NCBI GenBank assembly: GCA_000320605.2
Contig: KB445797.1
Coordinates: 618,474-682,473, forward strand
Source of the DNA: Gelatoporia subvermispora B
Lineage: Eukaryota > Basidiomycota > Agaricomycetes > Polyporales > Gelatoporiaceae
Direction of reading: 5' to 3'
Length of the DNA stretch: 64,000 nucleotides
Positions 34,102 through 44,432 of this stretch are shown here, in pieces. The notes under the pieces are model-generated. The model saw only the letters and a program-made list of their open reading frames with translations. It had not been told where the DNA came from and did not search any database. Position numbers and translations under genes: made by a program. Positions within the stretch are counted from its first letter, which is position 1, and the number at the start of each line of letters is the position of its first letter.

Positions 34102-36477
34102 CTGGCTTCCAAATTAGCGCAGAGCGTAAGTGTGGGATACCTAATTACGGTCTGACGTGCTAACTGCCTCTGCGTAGCTTGGCCTTCGTAAGTCCGCGTG
34201 CTGTCTCGCGGAGCTGCAACCCACGCTTGACACTTGATCCTCAGATCGCGACGGCGCCCGCTTCGGGTTGTCCCCAGCGGAAGTGCAGAAACGACGAGCA
34301 TTGTTCTGGGAGCTGTTTATTACCGACTGTTGGCAGGTATGTTCTTCGATTTTCTGAAATTGTCGTCAAATTTTCGGTCGGCTTCGTCCCGCTCATGCTG
34401 CTCGTAGGCCCTCGCGACAGGGCGCATCCCTTCATTTGCGCTGCAGTTCGTCGATACGGAGCTTCCTGCCGACCCTGATGAGACCCTCGCAGACGATGGC
34501 ACCATCCAGCCGAGCTGTAACTACTATTTACAGTCATGCCGAAATCCGAATTAACCCCAATCCCGCAGTTCCCGCGTGGAAGGCCAAATACGGGAGGGAC
34601 TGTATCTCGCACGTCGTGCAGGTCACGTCGCTCCCGCACATGGCGAAGTACCCCGCCGTCCTCGATCTCGACCGCAGAATTCGTGACACGCCGCTGCCAA
34701 AATATGCCCTGGGCGACCCTCCCAAAGGCGCGGGCCTGAATAAAACCATGTCGCACTTCATGCCTGTCAACTATCGGGAACTAAGTAGGTGCCCCGCTGA
34801 CACGCTCCCTACCGTGAAGGCCCATTTGAGCTGACGCGGCAATCTGGTGGTGGCGCAGCGCTACAATATATCCATCGAGCCGGATTTTCATATGCGGTGC
34901 AACTTTACCCCGAAGACCCCTTGCGTAGTCCATGGGCTCCGTCGTTCCTTGCCATATACCGAAGCGCCTGTGAGCTTATCAAAAACCTAAAGGAGCAGTT
35001 CACTCTGTTCCCCGTGCAGATTGCGCGATTCTGGGTGCTCTGGACGCATGCCTTCTCCGCAACCGTACGTGCGACAATTTGCTTCCTTCGCGTGTGAGCT
35101 CACAAGCAGCGGTATAGACGATGCTCAGCTCGATTGTGAGTCGCTGCGGCGTATCGAAGACATCACAAGCCGCACTGGCCGAGCTCCGCGTCGCATACGA
35201 CCTTTTCGAGCAGGCCGTCCCGCACGGCGGGCGCGCCGTCAAGTTCTGGGTATACCGCCTCTCCAGGTAACACTCACGTACCTCAAACTGACGCTCTCTC
35301 CCACCAGCCCATGGTCAAGCGGTCCTACGACAAAGCCTACCTTGTGTTCACGAGCGGGTGGACCCCGCGCACGCGCGACCTCTTCGCCCCGCGCGACGCC
35401 GAGCACGCGCAGCACGACGAGCTCGAGATCTTCAGCGGGCGCACGCGGATGGTCGCGACGAAGGCGAAAAAAGGCGCGCGGCAGCGCTCCGTCTCGCGCC
35501 GCCGCGCCTCGGGGCACGCGCTCTCGCCCGCGGACCCGTCCCCGTCGTCGCAGGGCACGCCCGCCTCCGGCTCCGCGTCGCCGCCGAGCACGGTGTCGGA
35601 GACGTTCCCGAGCATCGAGGAGTACGGCAATGCGATGCACCCGACGCTCGTCGAGCAGATCCGCGCGTTCCGCGGGGACATCGACCAGCAGATCAGCAAC
35701 GCTAGCGAGTATTACCACCCGCGTGCGCTCATGCCGCCGCCGCCGCAGTACGGCCAGCAGCAGGAGCCGCAGTACCAGGCGCAACATGCGCTGCAGGTAC
35801 AGCCGCAGCAGCAACAATCGTTCGAGACGTGGTATACGCCGCCGAATTCGGCTGTCGACCAGGCGCGCGATGCGATGCCGCCGCCGCCGCCCCAGGCACA
35901 GGCGCAGCCTCAGCATATGTACCATCAGGAGTACCAGCCCGTCTCGCAGCTCGTCCCCGTGGGGCATCCGAGCATACATCTCACGGGCGTCGAACACGAG
36001 CACCACACGTCGATGTATGGGTCCGCGCACCACGACATATCTCCGGACGTCTCCTACCACCACCAGCCGCACTTCGCTAGCTCGACATCCATCTCGCCCA
36101 TCTCGCCCGCCGAGCCGAACTACGGCACGCATGACGCCCACACCCACGCGCACCAGTACCAGCAGCAGGGCATGCACGATCCGCAGGCACAGGCGCATCC
36201 GGAAATGTGGGGCGTCCCGCCCGCGCCTCCTGCGGCGGACATGCACGGCGCGTACGCGGGCGCGGGGCACTCGTACGCGCACGCCGCACAGGGCCACGGT
36301 GGTGTGCACGGGTACGCGCTGGGCCACTACGGCACGGTGCCCGCACCGCTCCCGCACGCGCTGCCGGACGCGAATTTCCACGGGTCCGCGCCGTACAGCA
36401 TGCAAGAGACCTGGATGTCGTTCATGCAGCAGGAGATGCCCGCGGCGGGGGCGCACCCGCCCAGTTTCGGACACTGA
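34102..36477 (+). CDS. zinc-cluster transcription factor, orphan 3' half
   Basis: Exons (from about 34102)..34125, 34178..34187, 34245..34336, 34408..34516, 34569..34784, 34859..35064, 35118..35249 and 35308..36477. All introns are 52-74 nt with GT..AG ends and the phases join perfectly. The product starts LASKLAQS, then RDGARFGLSPAEVQKRRALF, FWELFITDCWQ, ATGRIPSF, MSHFMPVNYREL and FTLFPVQIARFWVLWTHAFS, the second part of the fungal-specific transcription-factor domain. The last about 390 residues are rich in Gln, His, Pro and Ala and end MQQEMPAAGAHPPSFGH, a likely activation region. No in-frame ATG precedes LASKLAQS. It follows exon 5 of the 5' half exactly, so it is the other part of the same gene, now separated. 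Confidence 0.88.
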
Positions 36478-37084
36478 GGACGGAGGGCTGGTTTTCTCGG
36501 TTTGAGTTTTGTTGTATTGTGTGCTTTTGGTGATCGATGCTTACGATATTTGCCAGATCTTAGTCGCCAGATGTGTATAATGTGCTGTGCGTGTCTTTCT
36601 TGTTCATACTTGTATGTCTGTGCTCGTGCTCGTGTCGAATGCTGTGTCTGTGGTTGTCTCCCATGTTATGTGTCGCGTTGTTTCATGCTACCGTATGTGC
36701 TAAGTACTATACTCTCGGACAATACAATCTGGTCACATTATGTTTGTCAAATTCTCTGTATGATTCCCTGAGGTGTGGCGTATGCCGTTTGTCAGATGCG
36801 ACACAAAACCCGATCATTACGTCGTCGATGGCTGAAGCTCGCCTGACTGAATCTGATCAAAGAAACTAGCTGCAGGATATGGCGCGCGAGCCGGTTGTTC
36901 GTGACTTCCGTGTGGAATGGGATTCCCTCTGTACGCTCTCCGGCAGTGCCTTTTGTCTCCCAAACAGCTGCTCATTGAGTAGTATGTGCACGGTATGACA
37001 GATGACACGAAAAGATTGCTTGAACTATTTGTACACGAGAACATACAACGGCTTACCCAAATGAGACTGGTTTGATGTTACATG
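36478..37084. other. 3' flank of transcription factor gene
   Basis: AT-rich trailer with no coding signal; the two converging genes end here. Confidence 0.5.
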
Positions 37085-38462
37085 TTAGATCAAAGACAAC
37101 TGAACAATCACGGGTCGATGATCACTAGCCAAAATTCCATCGTCAGACAAAACAGAAGGGGCATCGTAGGATATTGCATTCCTAACCCAACCGACTAAAG
37201 TTAGCAACTTCGCTAGTATGTGTGAGCGAGATGTCACTTACCATCCCCCATTACTACCGCCAAACACAAAGTCGATTCTTGCGTATCCTGCAGTATTTCC
37301 TGGTTTCTTGAAGCCCGTGAACGTTGCAAAGTTACCAGAGATGCGCTCCTGCGGCGTGGCCTCTCTCACGTCGCGCATGACGAAATCGGCATAGACGTCG
37401 TCCGGCACTGCGTACTTCGCTGTGAGTTGCGAGCTGACTTGCATAGGTGCTAGCTCCCCGACTACAGTCCTGTATGCACCCGAATCGCGTCCCGTAGAGG
37501 GACTGTTGAAGTCGCCTACGATAAACACCGCACCTCCAGTGGTATGCGCTTCGTATTTGGCCCGTGCTAACAACAAAGAGGCAGAGAAGCGGCGCTGAGC
37601 ATCTGAGCGGTGATCCAGATGAGTGTTCAGGAGCGTGAAATTGGAAGCACCATGAAGCGACTTCAAAGAGAAGTGCCCCATGGTGCAAACGCGCTCATGA
37701 CCGGCACCAGGGTACTTTGAGGGCTCGAATGGGGTTTCTCTGGAGGGGATCAAGCGTATTATGGAAGCGAACTCCTGGCATTTTCACCGACTTACGAAAG
37801 CCAGAATGAGTCGTGATGGATAAGCTCCAACTCCGAACTTCCCATAAAGTCAGCCCAGTTGTACCAACGCAGGCGTAAGGCACTTACGTCTTGTAGAAAA
37901 CTGGGTTAAATTCTCCAGATGTCTTCCCGTCCTTCCTTCCTACACCAATCTAATTACGAGACGCGTAAGGCATATATATGGAACGGTAAACAGTGACGTT
38001 ATCACCCATGCCCAATCGCTCCCGAGTAGCTCAGCGATGTCTAACACTTGCCGAGTGAGGGCTTCCTGCAGACCTGTCATAGGTAGGTGAATCGCTCAGT
38101 GTGATAATTCCACAGGGCTCACCGATTATATGAATATCATAGTTCAGGATCTGCTGAGCTATTCTAAGCCTTCGGATACTCCAAGGCTGTTCGCCACTTT
38201 GCGCGTGGTACAGCGGTTCCTGGAGTGGGTGAGGAAGCTCAGCTATTGACTGCTGGACGGATTTGTTATCCGGACGTGAGTCGAAACGCAGATTGTAAGT
38301 GGCGAGACGAATGACAGGAAGCATAGCGGGAGTTTCTGCTGATAAGGATCCCATGAACCTCATGAGTATGATCGAAGCAAGGCATGTGCAGAATGCTGCG
38401 AAAACCCAATAGGTTGCAGAACACGATGACTGTGATTCCCTTCGCAGCGGTGCAGGCGTCAT
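37085..38462 (-). CDS. endonuclease/exonuclease/phosphatase-fold protein, membrane-anchored
   Basis: Exons complement(37085..37181, 37242..37739, 37796..37837, 37888..37949, 38006..38073, 38123..38462), introns 49-60 nt, product 368 residues. The start at 38462 was chosen because the product then begins with a short basic stretch and one membrane segment (ATYWVFAAFCTCLASIILM), a likely signal anchor. The metal-dependent hydrolase motifs follow in order: LATYNLRFD, LQEAL (Glu ligand), WIGVGRKDGK, FWLSETPFEPSKYPGAG, LLNTHLDH, IVGDFNSP, ARIDFVF and ASDHRPV with the final catalytic Asp-His. The family cleaves phosphodiester or phosphomonoester bonds in nucleic acids or phospholipids. Substrate cannot be told; the WLSETP...PGAG signature fits small secreted or membrane members of the family. 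All key residues are present, so it should be active. Confidence 0.85.
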
Positions 38463-38938
38463 CAGTGCCCTCCTGAACACCGGCCAGTTTAAGATGATGT
38501 AGGCAGACTCTTCTGCACGGAGAATCTCGATCACTGCTTCGCTCAGCGTTGGTAAGTCTTGCTTCTGTGCACCGCCACAGTTACGGTCCAGACGCCTTAT
38601 CTCTGGACAACATGAACAAATAATGCAATCACGACCTCCTCGGGTGATGGAATGCGAGCGCATTCCTCCGTTGCTATTGATCACATTCATTGAAGTTTCG
38701 CAGCCTCGAATCTTCCATTGTGATCAGAAGACCCGCAACCCAAGTGCTCGAAGTTCAATCCCTCAGTGTTGGCCTAGTCGTCTAGAAGCGCTCCGGTTCA
38801 CTGGCTCAGGTGCCCGACTGTCAACTTCCAATGCTACTCATATACAGTTGTGTTGATTTTCAGTGTCTCCAAACTCGAAAACCCATCCACTGAATTTGAT
38901 TACATAACACCGTAGAAGAAACTTTGTTATCTGAGCCC
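38463..38938. other. divergent intergenic region
   Basis: Lies between two genes transcribed away from each other; no motif I can assign. The minus-strand frame of the hydrolase stays open to 38690, but that extension is not protein-like. Confidence 0.5.
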
Positions 38939-40116
38939 ATGTGCTTCTGTAGGGTGGCGTATCCACGGCTTCCTGCAGAGCTTTGCGATAAGATCATCGA
39001 CGGGTCTCGCGCCAACCCGACTCGTGGCGCCTCCCTAATCATACTCTCAAAACCCCTTGCCTGGTGTGTAGTGTATGGGTCCTCCGGCGATCGTAACGCC
39101 GGTTATTTAGGCGGATCGTCCTTATAGTTATTCGTGGCTACATTTGGTACGAAAGATTGTTAGCAGAAGACGCTACCATTGGTCAATGTGTACAGCAGTT
39201 GATCTGGAGAATCAACGGTGGCTCTCCCGATATCCAACATCCTCTGGGAGATTGTAGATCTTCGTCTGACGTCATTCGAGACATCACCAAACAGCTTCCC
39301 AACCTCGATGCGGTCGAATTGACTTGGGGTCAGTTCAACAGCCCGTACACCCTGCAATATTTGTCTGGCATTTGCGTGCTGGGGCTGGGAGGCACTGTAC
39401 CAAACTCATGGGAGGACTTCCGCGCATGGCTGCAGTCCGTGTTCCCCGTTCCCGTTCAAGACATCTATCTGGATGGAGTCAAGGATGTCGCGGATCGCAG
39501 TGAGGCGGCGACTTCGCAGAACGGCATATCAGGCACCCCGAATCTCTCTGTTGGCCCGCGTCCAAACCACCTCTCAGTCGCAAGAGGTCTAGGAACCTGC
39601 TCCCCCAAAGTCATGGACATACTTATGTCGAACCTGGTGCCGCCGCCGCCGCTTAAGGCACTCATCCTTGGGCACCTCTCAGAACAGTCGCTGCGAGCCA
39701 CATGGCCCAGAGAAGTTTCGCCAACACTGGAGCATCTGCAGCTCTCAGTGAGTGCGCATAGCAGATGCGATGCACTTAGTACGCTAACTATACATATTTT
39801 GTCCTCCATTCTGACAGTTCGATTGAACGCCCCTTCGTTGCTCCATCTTTGTGGCCGACTCCGAACGCTCGACCTCGATGTCGACCACCAGAAAGTAGAG
39901 GAGATGTTTGCAATGGGGTCATCACTTCTCTCAGAGCTCTCATCCACCCGTCTCAAGAGACTGTGTGTCAAGACCATCCTTAAGTCTAGGACCAGGATCA
40001 ACCGACCGACGTGTGCGCCTTACTGGCAAGCCTTTGCCAGGCCCCTTGAGTCGCCGAAGTTCCTCGATTTGGAAAACTTCACCCTAGCTTTGTCGGAAGA
40101 CATATGGGTAACGTAG
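38939..40116 (+). CDS. F-box-like protein with leucine-rich region
   Basis: Exon 1 starts at 38939 and holds YPRLPAELCDKIID, the usual F-box opening, but the later F-box positions are weak. An intron ends at 39127 (CTTATAG); a donor at 39066 puts exon 2 in frame. Exon 2 reads IRGYIWYERLLAEDATIGQ, then leucine-rich stretches typical of agaricomycete F-box proteins (LPNLDAVELTW, PPPPLKALILGHLS, PTLEHLQLS, CGRLRTLDLDVD). A further intron probably lies at about 39752-39817 (branch GCTAAC, acceptor GACAG). Role: substrate adaptor in ubiquitin ligation, by family. Exon edges are approximate and decay cannot be excluded. Confidence 0.55.
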
Positions 40117-41329
40117 TGTTCTTCCCTTCGGTGCAGTTCATAGACAAGGTCGAGCACATTTTTCCCGCTTTTGTCTCTAGGGGCGTAATACATGTAGAGT
40201 GACGACTGCAGTAGGAAATGTCAGAAATGTCTTTCGGTACCAGAGTCCACGTCAATGTCTGATTAGGATTCTGTGCAATCAATCAGTTCGTTTTGGATAA
40301 CCTCCGCAAGATCAGGGATATGTAGATGTGTAGTCGTAATACTCTCGAGTTGACTGTTGCAAGTGCCACATACTTCCAAGGCAGTTCACGTTCTAGACGC
40401 TCGTGTCTGAGGGGGACTCGTGTCAATTTGAGCGGACTGCGATTCGGACTGCAATTTTGTAACGGCTGTATGGCATCGAAACAGGTTTTGGAGTGCTGCA
40501 AGTGCTCAAACAAGTTGTATGGTCAGGCGAAAAAACTGTTGATAAGAGCAATATTACTGTCTAATGCGACTCGGGGGGGTTTCATTATACAAACTACAAC
40601 CTCTCTCTTCCCTCTCAAAGAGTACGCTTACGAACATTTCATGATCTTGTCAAATTTCGCAGATCCGCCTCTGCTCCAACAATTAATGTCCTGTGATAGC
40701 CAAGAAGTCCTGAGAAAGGACTGGGATCGCTGAGTCACGTACAGCATATATGCCGAAGTACGCCGCGATCAACCGTGTTCAGATCGCGTTGTGCATCACG
40801 TGATATTGATCGCGCGGTATGCAACCTTGCTCAGCGCTCAACGCTGTTCAACTCTACCTGCAAGTTCGAGATAATTGAGAGTGCATGGTATAGCAGACTG
40901 GTACCTCTCTGCCGCCAATCTACAGCAAATAGTCCTCCAGAGCCATTCTGCTTCGCTCTTCTGGTGAGCCCTGCTGCGCGGAATGCAAGATGCAAGTCCT
41001 CCAATTTGGTGCTCCTTGTCCCCGCTGTCATGTCAATTGGAACGGAGGGCAATGCTGGCGCTGGTCGTTGTTCTGCGCGGAGTCAATACACCCATCAACT
41101 TGCAGTTCCTGATAAAGTCTTATATCGATCTCCAAAACACAATGTGTCCTGAATCATCTTGTGGACCATAGCCTACGTCTGCCGGCACTTTCGGCATATC
41201 TCTCGTTGGATACATGGTGCGCGATTTCAACCTCCGTGCAAGCGTAAATCTCTACAGTTTGTCAATTCCCAGTTTCTTTCGATCCCAGTGCTGAGTATTG
41301 ACCGATGGACAGTGCGTCACCTTCGCCGA
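40117..41329. other. intergenic stretch with possible F-box relic on minus strand
   Basis: Minus-strand segments at 40283-40513 (ELPWKYVALATVNS) and 40831-41052 (LEDLHLAFRAAG) resemble C-terminal pieces of F-box proteins but are separated by stops and lack the F-box. No intact gene. Confidence 0.35.
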
Positions 41330-43047
41330 GCCCGCTGACTCCGGCTCCCCACCTGCTTCAATGCCCGAGGCTCCTCGGATGTCGACTGCTAGACCTGTGC
41401 TGAGATGACAAGCTTCTTGACAAATTCTTTGACAGAACGATCCGGTTACCTCGTGCCCCTACCCCCGTCTTTCCTCATCTAGTGAAGACATGCCACGACT
41501 GCACGGCCTCGCGAAGACATCTGCATGCCTCAGATCGTTTATACCTCGATCACCTGTACTGCCGATGTCCTGCGCCCTGCTGCTTTGGCCCTCCACAGTT
41601 TGCGGTATCCCCCTCCTGCACTATACGCGGTCGTTGAAGCACATTATGGATATGTTGGTTTCAGATGAGATTACTCAAATAAACGTGTTGCGCTACGCGG
41701 AATGGCCTGCAGAGCTCACAGGCGAGCAGCTCGTTCATCGAGTCCCGCTAGACAGCAACACCCGGCACACCCTCCCCTCCCTTCCCGCCACTCTTAGCCT
41801 CAAAGCGACATGTCTCGAAAGAGAACTCACGATGGCAATGAAGGCGGCAAAAGAGATGGCAAGCGCAAGAGGCTCCCCAAACAGTTGGAGGGTGACGAGA
41901 GCCATGTGAGTCCTACTCTTGCGGTGAAGTGCACTATTAATGCTCCTTCACATAGTACCCAATATGGGGACAGCGTGGCATGTTCGCGCAAGATTCCGCC
42001 CGGGAGATGTACGAATCTGTCATCAATTTCGACACTCCTCGGTTTCGTCGAGCAGAGGTCACTGCGGCAGCATCTGCGGTAATGTCTGATGTTAACCAGA
42101 TCGGGTGTGCAGCTACTCATCCCACGACCCCGCTCCTGTTCAATCAACACGCTTTGGAACCAACAACTACTACCATCGGAGCTTGGGGAGATGAGAGTTC
42201 GTTCGACTTTGGGATGTCCTACATCAAGGCGCCGACTCCGGCCTCTGAGAGAGGCTCACGGGTCGAAATGGACTATGCCGCTGATTACGACGCTCTTGGT
42301 GGAATATCGAGTACATCGTCTCCACTGCCGCATGCTCGCTCGGGACCTCCACCCATACCCCATTGGTCTCGCCCAGATAGGCCCAGTACGAGCATGACCA
42401 TGGCAAGCAGTAGTGCCTCGACTTATACCACGTCCTCTTGTTCCCCAGTTCCCTCTCTCACCTCATCGATCTCAACACGGGCTGAATCGTGCAACTCATG
42501 CTACCATCGCTCAAGCCGAGTTCGGGATATTGTGCCCATCGACGTCACAGGTGTGCTATGTGGCGAGGTTGCAACTCGATCTCAACTCAACCTAATTCTT
42601 ACAGTAAACCGCGATACCCCTCTCATCGCGATGCCCACGCCTATTGTGCTACCTCGGTCCTTCCCAGTTCTCGGACACCAGACCATCGAAACTCCTCCCA
42701 CTATCCACGCGCAGGTACATCACCCCGGTGTCGAAGGCATTCCCCGCAAGTCCAGTGGCGGAACGCTCCATACAGCACTGTATAACGCTGACTATACTGG
42801 ACCGAACGCCAGCATGGCCAGCTTCGTAGCTGTGCATCAGTCAGCAGGTTTGTGGTCCTCACAACACTTGCCATTTCCGGTATGCTAATACTTATAGTTA
42901 GGCCCACAGCCCTTGTCTATGGCTGGCAGCACTAACCAGCTGTCACCTTTCGACATTCAATCTGACCTTGACTGGGGATCTCTTGAGGAAGCTTATGCTG
43001 ACCTTATGGCTCAATTTGATGAACTAGTATGCGACAGTGGCTTGTAG
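41330..43047 (+). repeat. segmental duplication, copy B (partner 10580-12165)
   Basis: Carries the same blocks in the same order as copy A, in opposite orientation, including an upstream region that encodes a conserved end DHLYCR...SCTI in both. That frame may be the last exon of a short upstream gene or upstream leader; both copies stop right after SCTI (copy B adds RGR). Confidence 0.75.
41810..43047 (+). CDS. uncharacterised protein with basic N-terminus and acidic C-terminus, putatively nuclear
   Basis: Exons 41810..41905, 41956..42847 and 42902..43047 (introns 50 and 54 nt; the second has a GCTAAT branch) give 377 residues. A further optional in-frame intron of 54 nt may lie at 42551-42604. 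The N-terminus is a likely bipartite nuclear signal (KRTHDGNEGGKRDGKRKR). Exon 2 opens with YPIWGQRGMFAQDSA; the middle is Ser/Thr/Pro-rich with GPPPIPHWSRP; the C-terminus is acidic and amphipathic (SDLDWGSLEEAYADLMAQFDE), like an activation helix. No known domain. The decayed paralog at 11 kb conserves the basic start, the IWGQ motif and PPPIP-WS, marking these as the constrained parts. A transcription cofactor is a guess from composition only. Confidence 0.65.
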
Positions 43048-44230
43048 GGGATTACAACACCCCATCGGTCGCATCGAGGCAGTAATTCGACTCGAACTGC
43101 CAACGAGGAAACTCCATTTGTTCACGATTTCCTAATTTGTGTATCCCACTCAACTTGTTCCTTCATCGTTAAGCCTCAACACGTAACTCACAGATCTCTC
43201 TGGACATTCATTGACGGACATTTATTTCTACCTTCGCTATGACTGCGCTCTTGATGTTACCACGTCTCCAATTGGTTCCATAAGTGTAGCTCAAGCCAAC
43301 CCTTTGTCGCGTAGTACAACGAAGACCTGTATAATGTGAAATTGTAGCGATGGAGATTGTATAGGGACTCGGACAATGCTGTCTGCCTAGAAACAGATGC
43401 CGGTGCTCACAGAGCGATGACTGCGTTCTTGATGACCACCCCAGCCCCTCCCAAGACGCGCCTTTGACGCGAGGGATCGATCGATCGCGTCTCGATCACA
43501 TGCGCTCATAGTACAACTTCTGCCGATGATCAATGACCACAGATTCTTTGAAGATCCGAGATAGGAGAATACACATGCCAATTATGAAGAATGTCGTGGA
43601 ATTATGTTCACCTTTTCTTGAACCAGAAGATGCATGAGAAGCAGTGAGGGCAGGACTTGATGCACTTCAAGAGGATTGAGCCAGGAGGGGAGCTAATGCA
43701 CCTGAGGAATGGTTGCAGTCAGTGGAGAAAGTTAGGGAGTTTGTCAATTAGGAGAACCAGAACTTAGCCATTGGGTATCAGAATTCACAATGTTCCCATT
43801 TCGTCGCGTTGATGCATTACAGTGCACATAAATCTTTTTATCATCCGGTCCTTGTCAATGTTCACACAACAGAGGGGAATACACCCTAATGCCGCCTCAT
43901 TTGATTTATTCACCTTCTACAGAGTCAGAGAAAACGGAAAAGTCTAAGGCATAGATATGTTAGCGCATCGCCATAGTAAATTGTATTAGGACATGACAAC
44001 CATGCGTGGTGAGCGTTGGTGGGTGCTTTATGTTCTAATTTCTCTATGCTAGTGGTCAGGCCGAGGAGCGCAGTGGTATTGATCACATTACTGAGACAAC
44101 ACCAGGGAATGAACTTCAGCGTCATCAACGCCTACAGTGTACTCTAAGCATCCTATATATCTCAAGATAAAGAGTATCATGGGCGTTTCTGACATCTATG
44201 GGGAGGGAGGGTACGTTATTGTGCAGCAGC
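43048..44230. other. intergenic stretch
   Basis: 3' flank of the preceding gene, a kinase-like relic at 43590-43740, and otherwise no coding signal. ATGACTGCG-TCTTGATG occurs twice (about 43238 and 43417). Confidence 0.45.
43590..43740 (+). pseudogene. relic of C-terminus of kinase-like protein
   Basis: About 150 bp resembles the end of the kinase-like gene at 53.9-54.04 kb: GATTGAGCCAGGAGGGGAGC against GATTGGATCAGGAGGGGGTG, then CACCTGAGGAATGGTTGCAG against TGCCTGAGAAGTGGTGGCAG. No frame is kept. This would be a third, very decayed copy. Confidence 0.35.
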
Positions 44231-44410
44231 ATCAGGAAAATCTCATCTTTGCTTTCCCCACTTTTACGTCTTTCGAGATCATTAAGCGCCCTAAAAGTGG
44301 CAAAAGTGGCAAAATCCCAGTCCATTGGGACTGGAATTTTCCCACTTTCCCTGCTTTGGCAGCCCAAAGTAGGAAAAGCGGCACAAAAGTAGACGCGACA
44401 TTTTCCTGAT
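44231..44410. mobile_element. fold-back miniature element (about 180 bp)
   Basis: The whole unit folds on itself. Outer ends are ATCAGGAAAAT and its reverse complement (44400-44410); inner arms carry AAAGTGGCAAAATCCCAGTC against AAAGTGGGAAAATTCCAGTC; the centre is the palindrome CCAGTCCATTGGGACTGG. No clear target duplication. It lies just behind the stop codon of the NACHT gene (44433). Confidence 0.55.
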
Positions 44411-44432
44411 GAGCGCATTACCTGCACGGCGG

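Noticed and set aside
35021..36505. 494- and 411-codon open frames in other frames of 35.0-36.5 kb
   Set aside because: Shadows of the Gln/His-rich tail exon of the transcription factor; the sense frame has proper splice joins and the family match.
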